The translations under genes and the position numbers were made by a program. 14,793 nucleotides of DNA from Acididesulfobacillus acetoxydans (GTDB taxonomy: Bacteria > Bacillota > Desulfitobacteriia > Desulfitobacteriales > Desulfitobacteriaceae), in assembly GCF_900016645.1 (NCBI RefSeq), contig NZ_CDGJ01000011.1; one strand, given 5' to 3'. Of this stretch, positions 1-6,394 are shown piece by piece (positions within the stretch are counted from its first letter, which is position 1; every line of letters begins with the position of its first letter). Below the pieces are notes generated by a model. The model was not told the DNA's origin. It saw nothing but the letters and a program-made list of their open reading frames with translations, and did not search any database.

Positions 1-243
1 AATCGCCAGTTCTGTTTCACCCATACGTGTTTGAATGGTCTTTCTCGAATATCCATTGCGACTGTTGCCTGAATTGTTGCCCTCAACACTGTGTTTTTCA
101 TAACCAAGATGGTCGCTCATCTCGGTTTCCAGAATCTCCTGCAGGGTGCGTCTGAAGAGGTCTTTGAGCGTGTTGTGGACGTCTTCGACGGTCTTACAGT
201 CCTTGGCGACTTCACGGGCTAACCGGTCTTTAACATCTTGCAT
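1..243 (-). CDS. IS256-family transposase, N-terminal part (runs off left edge)
   Basis: This is the first 81 codons of a DDE transposase of the IS256 (Mutator-like) family, which moves its own insertion sequence by cut-and-paste or copy-out. The minus-strand reading starts at ATG 243-241 (MQDVKDRLAREVAKDCKTVE) after an AAGGAG site at 254-259. It continues with the family's typical N-terminal pattern: a helical region ending LQEILETEMSDHLGYEKH, then a stretch with SGNSRNGYSRKTI. The catalytic DDE residues lie beyond the window edge, so activity cannot be judged. The matching element end lies just upstream at about 301. Recognition is by pattern memory of the family, and I am confident of it. 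Confidence 0.93.
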   Translation of the reverse strand, partial: MQDVKDRLAREVAKDCKTVEDVHNTLKDLFRRTLQEILETEMSDHLGYEKHSVEGNNSGNSRNGYSRKTIQTRMGETELAI

Positions 244-276
244 AAATGATCAACTCCTTATTGGTAGTTTTAACCA

Positions 277-301
277 TTTACACAAAACTTCATACGTCCT
301 C
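277..301. repeat. Probable terminal inverted repeat of the IS256-family element
   Basis: Read on the minus strand from 301 inward, the sequence is GAGGACGTATGAAGTTTTGT followed by GTAAA. This has the same layout as the IS256 end (GA...GTCCGTATAATTGTGTAAA). It sits about 35 bases upstream of the transposase start codon, as expected for the family. The other end and the 8-9 bp target duplication are outside the window, so the exact boundary is an inference. Confidence 0.65.
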
Positions 302-323
302 AAAGCCCTATAACTTGTGCCCC

Positions 324-350
324 GCCCGCTATTAAATGGCGGGTTTTGTT
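324..350 (+). terminator. Rho-independent terminator
   Basis: A short GC stem, CCCGC (325-329) with GCGGG (339-343), is closed by an AT-rich loop and followed by TTTTGTTT. A G-T pair extends the stem by one step. Nothing to its left in the window reads toward it except the insertion sequence, so it probably ended a gene that the IS256-type element displaced. Confidence 0.55.
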
Positions 351-634
351 TATGCCATAAATCACCAGCACAATTTTCGGAAATTACATGAACCGACATT
401 TCTCAGTTTCAAGGGTCCCTCTACACTGTGAGTGACACCTTTTTCCCCTAACACTTTACGCTAAGACATGTTCCCATGCACACCAGTTCTTCTCTAAACA
501 CATCTTGCAATGCTGCTTCATGGCGAAGGCGGACCGAAAATTGATGCGGGGGATAACACATACAAAGAGATAGTGAACTCGTTCAATCAACACAAATTAA
601 GGGTTAATTAATGCAATTTATTTCAAGCCACTTA
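351..634. other. Intergenic stretch with no recognised gene
   Basis: No convincing coding frame was seen. On the minus strand a frame between about 520 and 420 reads without stops for some 34 codons (it includes RLRHEAALQDVFREEL) and ends in TAG. The adjoining sequence (about 393-455) has the feel of an old insertion-sequence end, but I could not name a family. The right end is AT-rich and leads into the promoter of the MerR-type gene. Confidence 0.4.
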
Positions 635-665
635 TTGACCTTTACGTTTGGTCATGGTTTATGAT
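635..665 (+). promoter_or_regulatory. MerR-type promoter with 19-bp spacer and operator dyad
   Basis: A -35 box TTGACC (635-640) and a -10 box TATGAT (660-665) are separated by 19 bp. This over-long spacer is typical of promoters that MerR-family activators untwist. An inverted repeat TGACC (636-640) / GGTCA (650-654), centred on 645, lies in the spacer where a MerR dimer would bind. The predicted transcript starts near 672, a few bases before the ribosome binding site of the regulator gene. This suggests autoregulation. Confidence 0.7.
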
Positions 666-687
666 GAGTCGTGAAGGAGGTGAGCAC

Positions 688-1458
688 GTGACCTACACCA
701 TCAACAAGATCGCACAATTCGCCGGTGTCACCCTGAGAACCCTCAGGTTTTACGACAAAATCGGGCTTCTGACACCGTCGGGGCGAACAGAGGCCGGGTA
801 CAGGCTCTATTCGGATGAAGACGTTGAGCGACTTCAGCAGGTGCTCTTTTTCCGGGAACTGGACTTTCCCCTGGCCAAGATTGGGGAAATATTGAACGAC
901 CCGGATTTTGACCGGAAAGAAGCCTTAAGAAGACAGGCTGACTTTCTGAAAAAAAGAGGCGACAGGTATCTGAAACTAGCACAGCTTGCCAAAGACACAT
1001 TGTTTAATTTAGAAGGAGGACTGAAAATGACCAACACAGATCTGTTTAACGGCTTTGACTACGACAAAATGGTGGAGGAACAAAAGCGCTACGAACCGGA
1101 AGTACAAGAACGCTGGGGGCAGACCGAGGCCTACAGGATATCCAAAGAACGAACCGCCAACTACACGAAAGAAGATTGGGAACGGATCAACAAGATTCAA
1201 ATGACAAATCTTAAAGAATTACGCGACTTATACACCGCCGGAGTCCCTTATGACGATCTCAGGGTGCAAGTGGTCGTGGAAAAAGCGCATAAGTTCATCC
1301 ATGACACCTTTTATCCTTGCCCGTTGGATATGTTTAGCGGCCTGGGAAACATGTATGTTGCGGATGCGCGCTTTACGGCTCATTACGAAAAGTTTGCCCC
1401 CGGACTGGCGGCCTATTACAATGACGCCATTCAGCATTATTGTATCACCAAGGCCTGA
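688..1458 (+). CDS. tipA: MerR-family transcriptional activator with TipAS antibiotic-binding domain (TipAL-like)
   Basis: This is a 256-residue regulator. The N-terminal winged helix-turn-helix of the MerR family is seen in the first 70 residues (YTINKIAQFAGVTLRTLRFY, then DKIGLLTPSGRTEAGYRLYS). A linking helix reaches about residue 113, and a TipAS domain follows to the end (MTNTDLFNGFDYDKMVEEQK onward). In the known family, TipAS captures thiopeptide and other large antibiotics and the protein then activates its own and nearby promoters. GTG 688 is chosen as start because AAGGAGG (674-680) lies 7 bases upstream. The upstream in-frame ATGs at 661 and 664 fall inside the predicted -10 box and would not be in the transcript. 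No drug-resistance gene follows, so the regulon is unknown and may be only itself. Confidence 0.88.
   Translation: MTYTINKIAQFAGVTLRTLRFYDKIGLLTPSGRTEAGYRLYSDEDVERLQQVLFFRELDFPLAKIGEILNDPDFDRKEALRRQADFLKKRGDRYLKLAQLAKDTLFNLEGGLKMTNTDLFNGFDYDKMVEEQKRYEPEVQERWGQTEAYRISKERTANYTKEDWERINKIQMTNLKELRDLYTAGVPYDDLRVQVVVEKAHKFIHDTFYPCPLDMFSGLGNMYVADARFTAHYEKFAPGLAAYYNDAIQHYCITKA
1013..1029 (+). promoter_or_regulatory. Internal ribosome binding site and start for a free TipAS protein (product 1027-1458)
   Basis: Inside the regulator gene, AAGGAGG (1013-1019) stands 7 bases before an in-frame ATG at 1027. Translation from there gives a 143-residue TipAS-only protein. In Streptomyces lividans tipA is known to make both TipAL and an abundant TipAS of about this size by in-frame alternative initiation. 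The ribosome site here is as strong as that of the full gene, so the same two-product arrangement is likely. Confidence 0.7.
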
Positions 1459-1474
1459 GCAGGGAGAAAAGACA

Positions 1475-1618
1475 ATTTGCGCCCCGCTGATTCCGGCAGA
1501 AAAATACCGGAAGCTCTTGCTGGAAAAGAGGTATTTGCTGGTTTATCAGATCAAGGAAAGCACCGTGTATGCAGACGCAGTTGTAGATACCCGCCAGGAC
1601 TACGGCTGGTTATTGTAG
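1475..1618 (+). pseudogene. C-terminal remnant of a RelE/ParE-type toxin
   Basis: A frame ending in TAG at 1616-1618 reads APLIPAEKYRKLLLEKRYLL, then VYQIKESTVYADAVVDTRQD and YGWLL. This is the typical last third of type II toxin-antitoxin toxins of the RelE/ParE superfamily (the '...RKL...Y.VVY.I....V.V..VVD.RQDYGWLL' pattern). Those toxins are about 90-100 residues, and only about 45 are left. Just upstream the frame runs into the 3' end of the tipA-like gene and has neither a start nor a ribosome site of its own. No antitoxin is visible. It is a deletion scar, probably not expressed. Confidence 0.65.
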
Positions 1619-1682
1619 GCAGGATATGCAAATTAATATTGTAGTGATGTTCAACAGGTAATTATCTTCAATGTCGTTGGTA

Positions 1683-1720
1683 ACAATGTGCCAGGACGAT
1701 TAATCGTTCTGGCACATTGT
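1683..1720. repeat. 38-bp near-perfect palindrome
   Basis: The two 19-base halves of 1683-1720 are reverse complements except for one pair (G1695/T1708, which would be a G-U wobble in RNA). The centre is GATTAATC and the outer arms are ACAATGTGCCAG / CTGGCACATTGT. It is not followed by a T run on either strand, so it is not a standard terminator. It could be a hairpin protecting the tipA transcript's 3' end, a convergent hairpin terminator, or a protein binding site. Confidence 0.75.
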
Positions 1721-1737
1721 CTATTGTCTGATACTTA

Positions 1738-1868
1738 GATTCCCCTGAAAAAGTCCGCATTTTATAACATCCAGCCAACGCCTCCGCTGGTAAACCCTTT
1801 ATTCATGCGGGTTGGGTTGGATATCTTTGGCCGAAATTTCTTCGAATTAGCAGTTTTTCAGGGGACTC
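1738..1868. mobile_element. MITE-like element, 131 bp, with 6-bp target duplication
   Basis: The ends form 17-bp terminal inverted repeats with 15 matches: GATTCCCCTGAAAAAGT (1738-1754) against GAGTCCCCTGAAAAACT (complement of 1868-1852). The direct repeat TACTTA flanks both sides (1732-1737 and 1869-1874), as a target duplication would. A second, inner pair of inverted segments (near 1767-1780 and 1808-1824) gives extra fold-back structure. The element is far too short to code for a transposase, so it would need a related full-length element in the genome. I cannot name the parent family. Confidence 0.65.
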
Positions 1869-1887
1869 TACTTATACTTGTCAATTT

Positions 1888-1925
1888 AGAGGAGAAGGGA
1901 GAAAGGAGGAGGGAGGAGGGAGGAG
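1888..1925. repeat. 38-nt purine-only tract with three tandem 7-mers
   Basis: Every base from 1888 to 1925 is A or G on the plus strand. Its right part, 1905-1925, is three perfect tandem copies of GGAGGAG. The tract lies 28 bases beyond the stop of the minus-strand DUF6179 gene, so that gene's transcript would carry the C/U-rich complement. Such a tract slips easily in replication and can form unusual DNA structure. No role can be assigned. Confidence 0.8.
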
Positions 1926-1953
1926 TGAATATGAGTAGTATATTTCAAAACAC

Positions 1954-3333
1954 CTATTGATCTTTACGGTTGCCCAAGTCAATGTTTCCGGCCAACTCCC
2001 TAATCCGCTCTCTGCGAGACAGATTCATGTCGGCTAAAAAACCTCTCAGCCTCCTTTGCCATTCCTTGGCGTTTTCCGTGATGTGCAGGTCTGTATCTGT
2101 GTCGTATGTGGGGAGTTTTCTTGCGAGGAGGGCAAGTTCCATATCCCCAAGTGTCTGAAAAATCCCGGCAAATTCCTCGTCAAAGATGCAATACCCTTCG
2201 AGAAGATCCACTAAATCAACGAGGCTGTGAAGTTCATTTTGGATGATAGTGATTTTAGCGGACAGGTCTCTGCATTCCCTGATCTCATCCAGAATACCGC
2301 GAAATGCGTCATCGCTCAATTTCACACCGTCTTCAAATTGGACGAGATTTTGGACGGGGGCTTCCCGGAAAGGAATAAAGACGGATGCCAACTGCCGGGT
2401 TTCCAGAGCAAGCCGGATTCGCGGCGACAAGCCCGCGGCCGTCGTCGCTATGTGCTCTTGCAGGAAGCGGTCGGAAATTTTCAGCTGTTGGCAGAGCTCG
2501 CGTGCCGCCTCGTGCAACAAGTCATCCAGTGGGGCTTTGGTTTGATGACTGCTGAGTTTTTGCCGCAAATACAGGCTATCTGACGGCTCCAGCTTCAGGG
2601 AAAAAGGACTTTTGCGGGCCAATAGGGAACCTATGGCATTGGTTAATACCAGCCCGAAAATATTCACCAGCAGGTCTTGATAATGTTCGCTGTAGCCGTT
2701 CAATAAACGCAGGATCTCCTGAGGGGGAAAGAGAAGGCAAAACTGATTTTCCCGGAAGAGCTTTTGCACGTAACTGTGGATATACTCGACGCCAACCAAA
2801 TCCATAGGATCATGGCTCAAGGGATAATCAATGGATCCGGGGGTATCGTGGGCGGCGAAATCCAGGTCGTAGGCCGAGAAAAAACCCGGTAAGCCCTCTT
2901 GAACCGTGTCATTATAAGCAACATGATCCGTGACAAAACCATCATTTTGAATGGCACTGAGCAGTTCCCGGGCCCGGTTCAACTGTTCCCGCGCCATTTG
3001 CTTGCCGCTGCGGTAGAGATCCGCCAGAGTTTTTTCTTGCAACGCCTCGATAGCCAGGTCGGGATCCGGCAGACTCTTTAAATAAATTCCGATAGAATAA
3101 AAGATCGAGGACATGAGACCCTGTGCCGTTTCCACTTTGACGGAACTGCTTTCCCCACCCGTGTAGCGCTCCGTTTGTTTAGACAAGAGTTGGAGGCTTT
3201 GCAACTGAATCTTTTCAAATTGCGAAGCGCTCAACAAGCCGAGACGATGACTTTCCTGCAAAAGGGATGGCAAAAAGGAAGCTTCGCTTAAATCTTTCCT
3301 TTGTATTAAATTTCGCCGGCTCAAAATATTCAT
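1954..3333 (-). CDS. DUF6179 family protein of unknown function
   Basis: This is a 459-residue soluble protein with no signal peptide or membrane segment. It matches what I remember of the DUF6179 family: an early stretch 'FEKIQLQSLQLLSKQTERYT' then GGESSSVKVETAQGLMSSIF, a middle 'GFFSAYDLDFAAHDTPGSID' then YPLSHDPMDLVGVEYIHSYV, and 'ENQFCLLFPPQEILRLLNGY'. These conserved blocks suggest an ordered, mostly helical protein, but no catalytic motif is evident. ATG 3333 follows a GGAGA-type site (GAGAGGAG about 9 bases upstream). It lies 135 bases downstream of the DUF6323 gene on the same strand with no clear terminator between them, so the two are probably co-transcribed. The family assignment is from memory and the function is unknown. 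Confidence 0.8.
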   Translation of the reverse strand: MNILSRRNLIQRKDLSEASFLPSLLQESHRLGLLSASQFEKIQLQSLQLLSKQTERYTGGESSSVKVETAQGLMSSIFYSIGIYLKSLPDPDLAIEALQEKTLADLYRSGKQMAREQLNRARELLSAIQNDGFVTDHVAYNDTVQEGLPGFFSAYDLDFAAHDTPGSIDYPLSHDPMDLVGVEYIHSYVQKLFRENQFCLLFPPQEILRLLNGYSEHYQDLLVNIFGLVLTNAIGSLLARKSPFSLKLEPSDSLYLRQKLSSHQTKAPLDDLLHEAARELCQQLKISDRFLQEHIATTAAGLSPRIRLALETRQLASVFIPFREAPVQNLVQFEDGVKLSDDAFRGILDEIRECRDLSAKITIIQNELHSLVDLVDLLEGYCIFDEEFAGIFQTLGDMELALLARKLPTYDTDTDLHITENAKEWQRRLRGFLADMNLSRRERIRELAGNIDLGNRKDQ

Positions 3334-3468
3334 CGAGATTCTCCTCTCCCCAAATGACCTTCAAAACCCACTTCTATGGCATTTGTCCATCCGGGTCTTT
3401 CTTTACCGAACTTGGCGGCTAAAGGTTTCTGCGCGCAAACCCGCTATTGACCTTCTTCTCCGTCCAGC

Positions 3469-3975
3469 TTACTCATCAAAATTTGCCTCTCTGAAGAATT
3501 TCCTGAAGTCTTCATGAATGTCATCGATCTCTTGATAAGCGTCCAGGCCATAGCGGATATTCCGGGCCAGAGCTTCTAAGTCCCGGTTTTGCAGAAGTTC
3601 AAGCGAACCTTGGCAATTTTCGTCAAAATGCTTCTTCATAAACGTGATTAACTCGTCATCACCTATTTCGTCCAATGTCTCGTTCTTGAAGTAGTAAAAA
3701 GTTTCGATCAAATCGCTTAATGTACTGACATAGTTGAATGGGGACAGGAAAGGCGAGTCACAAAAGTTCATAATCAGCTTATTGATAATGCCCCCGGCGA
3801 ATTCGATGCGCCCCTGGTTGCTCAAGGCCCCGGCGCGCGTTTGAATGAGCTCCCGCGCCTCGCTTTCGGAAAGAATGAGTCCATAACGTGACGTCACTTC
3901 GTTGCACTTTATAACCTCATTGATAGCCAGTTTGTTCATGATGGGAATGGGAATTAACATAAAATCATCCATCAT
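3469..3975 (-). CDS. DUF6323 family protein of unknown function
   Basis: This is a 168-residue soluble acidic protein. The pattern 'AINEVIKCNEVTSRYGLILS' then ESEARELIQTR, 'GRIEFAGGIINKLIMNFCDS', and 'ETFYYFKNETLDEIGDDELI' then TFMKKHFDENCQGSLELL fits the DUF6323 family as I remember it. That family is commonly found directly beside DUF6179, which is the arrangement here. ATG 3975 is preceded by GGGAGGG (3985-3991) at 9 bases; ATG 3972 is a possible alternative. It is the first gene of the minus-strand pair and is divergent from the Wadjet operon. No enzyme motif is visible. The constant pairing of the two families suggests a shared complex or pathway, which is inference. Confidence 0.78.
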   Translation of the reverse strand: MMDDFMLIPIPIMNKLAINEVIKCNEVTSRYGLILSESEARELIQTRAGALSNQGRIEFAGGIINKLIMNFCDSPFLSPFNYVSTLSDLIETFYYFKNETLDEIGDDELITFMKKHFDENCQGSLELLQNRDLEALARNIRYGLDAYQEIDDIHEDFRKFFREANFDE

Positions 3976-4030
3976 GTTCGCATACCCTCCCGATGTTCAC
4001 TCTTTTTTCTCTGCTAAAGTACTGAAGGTA

Positions 4031-4059
4031 TTGACAAAAGAAACATCATGTGATAAGCT
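4031..4059 (+). promoter_or_regulatory. Possible promoter
   Basis: A perfect -35 TTGACA (4031-4036) has a weak -10 candidate TAAGCT (4054-4059) at 17 bp. A better-looking TATAGT (4059-4064) is 22 bp away, which is too far. It could drive the small open frames at 4078-4542. It could also be fortuitous, in the divergent control region of the DUF6323 gene. Confidence 0.25.
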
Positions 4060-4077
4060 ATAGTAGGATTAATGCAA

Positions 4078-4305
4078 ATGTGGTCATTTGCGGTCTCAAA
4101 CTTTAGTGTATCATGGATCTTTTTTGTAGTCAACGGGATGTTTCGTTATGGTTATAACCATGGATTAGGAAAAACGGTCGGTCATGAGAGTAATCTTGTG
4201 GTCGTTTTTCGTTTTTGCGGAGCGGAATATAATGGATTCAAGAAAATTGGCGGGGTAAGGGAGCTGATGGCAAGTGCTTGGCAGGGTATAAAAGACAGGG
4301 TATGA
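4078..4305 (+). CDS. Small hypothetical ORF
   Basis: An open frame of about 75 codons starts MWSFAVSNFSVSWIFFVVNG and ends ASAWQGIKDRV. AGGA (4065-4068) lies 9 bases before ATG 4078; the earlier in-frame ATG 4072 is too close to it. There is one moderately hydrophobic stretch near the N-terminus, too mixed to call a membrane segment. I do not recognise a family. It sits in a mostly non-coding region and may be chance or a decayed gene. Confidence 0.18.
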   Translation: MWSFAVSNFSVSWIFFVVNGMFRYGYNHGLGKTVGHESNLVVVFRFCGAEYNGFKKIGGVRELMASAWQGIKDRV

Positions 4306-4364
4306 TAATACAAGAAGTTCAAGCGCTGCTGCGCAAGGATTAGAAAAGACGTTAAAGGACGGGT

Positions 4365-4542
4365 AAGGAGTGAAACGATGCCTGCAGGATCGAGCCAGAC
4401 TTTTTTTTCAAGTCAAAGAATCGGCAGAATTAATGACCTTCCTATTAGCCGCGCAGATTGCTTGAATGATATTGATGATTACGGGAGGCGCATGGCTCTC
4501 CGTTCAGAACACCCGGCAAGGGGTAGATCCCTTGTTTTCTAG
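4365..4542 (+). other. Small overlapping ORFs behind a good ribosome site; possible gene relic
   Basis: AAGGAG (4365-4370) precedes ATG 4378 by 7 bases, opening a 54-codon frame to TAG 4542 that starts MPAGSSQTFFSSQRIG. In another frame, GTG 4370 reads 31 codons to TGA 4465 and contains FFQVKESAELMTFLLAAQIA. That sequence resembles the first residues of RluA-type pseudouridine synthases ('F.V.E..ELM.FLL'). If so, this is a broken start of such a gene; the likeness is weak. The rest of 4543-4770 shows no gene I can support, only short frames and the hairpin at 4683-4707. Confidence 0.25.
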
Positions 4543-4682
4543 GAGTTTGCGCAGCTTTTCCGGTTGCGAGCGGCACAAAACACGACCTCTGAAAAATAAT
4601 TCAACCTTCACGTTTTTCGACAAGAATCCGCGAATTTCCTGTCAAATTAAGGACGGGAGGCCTTTGCTGCTTCTGTAAGAAT

Positions 4683-4707
4683 GACCAAGAGGCTTAGCCG
4701 CTTGGTC
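4683..4707. repeat. 25-bp hairpin upstream of the Wadjet promoter
   Basis: GACCAAG (4683-4689) pairs with CTTGGTC (4701-4707), and inside it GGC (4691-4693) pairs with GCC (4697-4699) around a TTA loop, with one A/G mismatch. There is no T run after it on the plus strand, and only a loose T-rich stretch (CATTCTT) on the minus strand. It could stop minus-strand transcription, or be an operator about 65 bases upstream of the jet -35 box. Confidence 0.55.
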
Positions 4708-4773
4708 CTGGCTTGAGGCATTGGGAGATTCAGAGCGAATGCTTCGTCTGGGCAAGTTGTCGGGTGCACAGAA

Positions 4774-4802
4774 GTGACAGAAATCGTCAAAAAAGGTATA
4801 AT
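4774..4802 (+). promoter_or_regulatory. Sigma-A promoter of the Wadjet operon
   Basis: GTGACA (4774-4779), five of six matches to TTGACA, and a perfect TATAAT (4797-4802) are separated by the ideal 17 bp. Transcription would begin near 4809, leaving a leader of about 68 bases before jetA. The box quality suggests steady expression rather than tight induction. Confidence 0.78.
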
Positions 4803-4876
4803 GGCGGCAAGAGACAGGCGAGTGCTTGTGGCGGCGCCGGGGAAGCAGTTTGGAACTTGAAAGGACGACGGGTCGG

Positions 4877-6394
4877 ATGGACGAGCGGGTACTTAAACCC
4901 ATACAGGAAGCGACTTATTTGACAGTCGGGAACGCTTGGCGTTATCGCTCGATTTTGCGCTATTGTTATCGCCAGCATGAAAGGTTGCAGCATTACCTGC
5001 TTCTGGAAACGATTTATTCCCACCTGAAAACGAGCCCTTATTTTGACGATTACAGCGAGGAGATGCTGCAGCAGGATCTTAATCAACTCGTGGCTTGGCA
5101 GAACCTGATTCCCCGCCAGGAGACAGGCCGTGTCGGAACGATTGAAGAGTTCAAAAAAAGGCAGTACCGTTATCAGCTGACGCCCTACACTATTGAAATA
5201 GAGCGTATGGTTACCGGGCTGGAAAACCTGGGTGAGGGCTTCGGCGGTTCTTTGGAACGCACCCTCTTCGACCGCCTCTTGCAGGGGCTGATACGCTTGA
5301 GCGGGCAGGCGGAACGGGCCTCAGGCTATACTATTTTTGCGGAAAGTGACGAGGATATCCACCTCGCTTGGCAGGATCTGTATCAGGACTTTCGCAAGCT
5401 TACGGAAAACGCGACGGATTATCTTGCCCATCTTCAGAGTGAAAAAGTAGAAGAGAAGATGATGACCGAGGCTTTCTTGGTTTATAAGGAAGCCATAACC
5501 GAGTATTTGCGTAATTTCATGCAAAGCCTGCAGCGCACGGCTTTTCGCATTGAAGGAATTCTGAAGGATACCCCGCCTTCTTTTGGTTTAGAACTGGCTG
5601 AGCGTCTAACGAACTACGAGCTTTCCATTCCCCGGTTGGATCTTACCCCTGAGCCGGCAGTATTGAAGGAGAGATTTTTGGCGGAATGGGAAAGTCTTAA
5701 GGTATGGTTTACGGGGGATGCTACGCGCGAAAGCGATCTGCTCTATCTTCAGAATGCCACGAATGACGCGGTCCGCCGGCTCACCCGTTTCGCCCAGCGT
5801 CTGGGGGAAAATCATCACCATATTCGCAGTCGCCGGACGGACTATTTGCATTTAGCGCACTGGTTTGCGGGTCTTAAACATCTGGAGGAGGCCCACGAAC
5901 TCTCCGCTTGTGTTTTTGGTGTTTTTCATACCCGGCAGCTGTTGGTGACCAGGCCCAAAGAGACGGAGAGCTTTGAGCAAGAGGTTTGGGATGTGGCTCC
6001 CGTGCACTTGACCATCCGACCTAAAATTCGCAGTTACCATGAAAGGACGAAGGCTTCGGCCGTGCAAAATCGCATGCGGGAAAAGAAGGCGGCTTGCGAG
6101 GCCTATCTTAAAGAAAAAGAAGCTGAAGATCGTCTGCTGCGCAGCCTGATGAGCCAGGAACGCATTGTGATCAGGGATTTGCCGGTGGTCAACCCCGCCG
6201 TGCGCAAAGCGATCCTGTATTGGATTACGAAATGCATGGCCAATCCCGAACACAAGGGGAAGACCGATGCCGGGGAGGTTTTTCGGTTGCACCTGGCCAG
6301 TTCACGCCGGATTCGCCTGCAAGCGGACGACGGTAGCCTGGAGATGCCGGACTACGTGTTAGAGTTTGAAAGCGCACTGGAGGCGGCCAGATGA
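4877..6394 (+). CDS. jetA: Wadjet protein JetA (DUF2397/TIGR02677 family), kleisin-like subunit
   Basis: This 505-residue protein is the first gene of the Wadjet plasmid-defence operon. Family hallmarks are the N-terminal 'NAWRYRSILRYCY' (about 19-31), a winged-helix-like region with 'TIEEFKKRQYRYQLTPYTIE' (about 88-107) followed by IERM, and the C-terminal 'DDGSLEMPDYVLEFE' block. The middle is largely helical. In studied Wadjet complexes JetA is the kleisin that bridges the two SMC heads; assigning that role here rests on gene order and family. ATG 4877 is chosen because the conserved N-terminus begins right after it and AAAGGA (4860-4865) lies upstream. A longer frame from TTG 4826 adds only 17 arginine-rich residues without a ribosome site. 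Its TGA overlaps the jetB ATG (ATGA, 6391-6394), so the two are translationally coupled. Confidence 0.92.
   Translation: MDERVLKPIQEATYLTVGNAWRYRSILRYCYRQHERLQHYLLLETIYSHLKTSPYFDDYSEEMLQQDLNQLVAWQNLIPRQETGRVGTIEEFKKRQYRYQLTPYTIEIERMVTGLENLGEGFGGSLERTLFDRLLQGLIRLSGQAERASGYTIFAESDEDIHLAWQDLYQDFRKLTENATDYLAHLQSEKVEEKMMTEAFLVYKEAITEYLRNFMQSLQRTAFRIEGILKDTPPSFGLELAERLTNYELSIPRLDLTPEPAVLKERFLAEWESLKVWFTGDATRESDLLYLQNATNDAVRRLTRFAQRLGENHHHIRSRRTDYLHLAHWFAGLKHLEEAHELSACVFGVFHTRQLLVTRPKETESFEQEVWDVAPVHLTIRPKIRSYHERTKASAVQNRMREKKAACEAYLKEKEAEDRLLRSLMSQERIVIRDLPVVNPAVRKAILYWITKCMANPEHKGKTDAGEVFRLHLASSRRIRLQADDGSLEMPDYVLEFESALEAAR

Noticed and set aside
1683..1720. Classical Rho-independent terminator for tipA
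   Set aside because: The stem is strong, but no T run follows on either strand.
4031..4036. Perfect TTGACA as a strong promoter for a small gene
   Set aside because: No good -10 lies at 16-18 bp, so it is kept only as a low-confidence candidate.
4720..4780. Frame reading LEALGDSERMLRLGKLSGAQ before a stop, possible gene tail
   Set aside because: It looks protein-like, but the frame upstream is broken by stops within about 15 codons and I could not tie it to a family.
4826..4876. TTG-started 17-residue extension of JetA
   Set aside because: It is arginine-rich, has no ribosome site, begins only about 17 bases after the predicted transcript start and lacks family similarity. ATG 4877 fits the conserved N-terminus.
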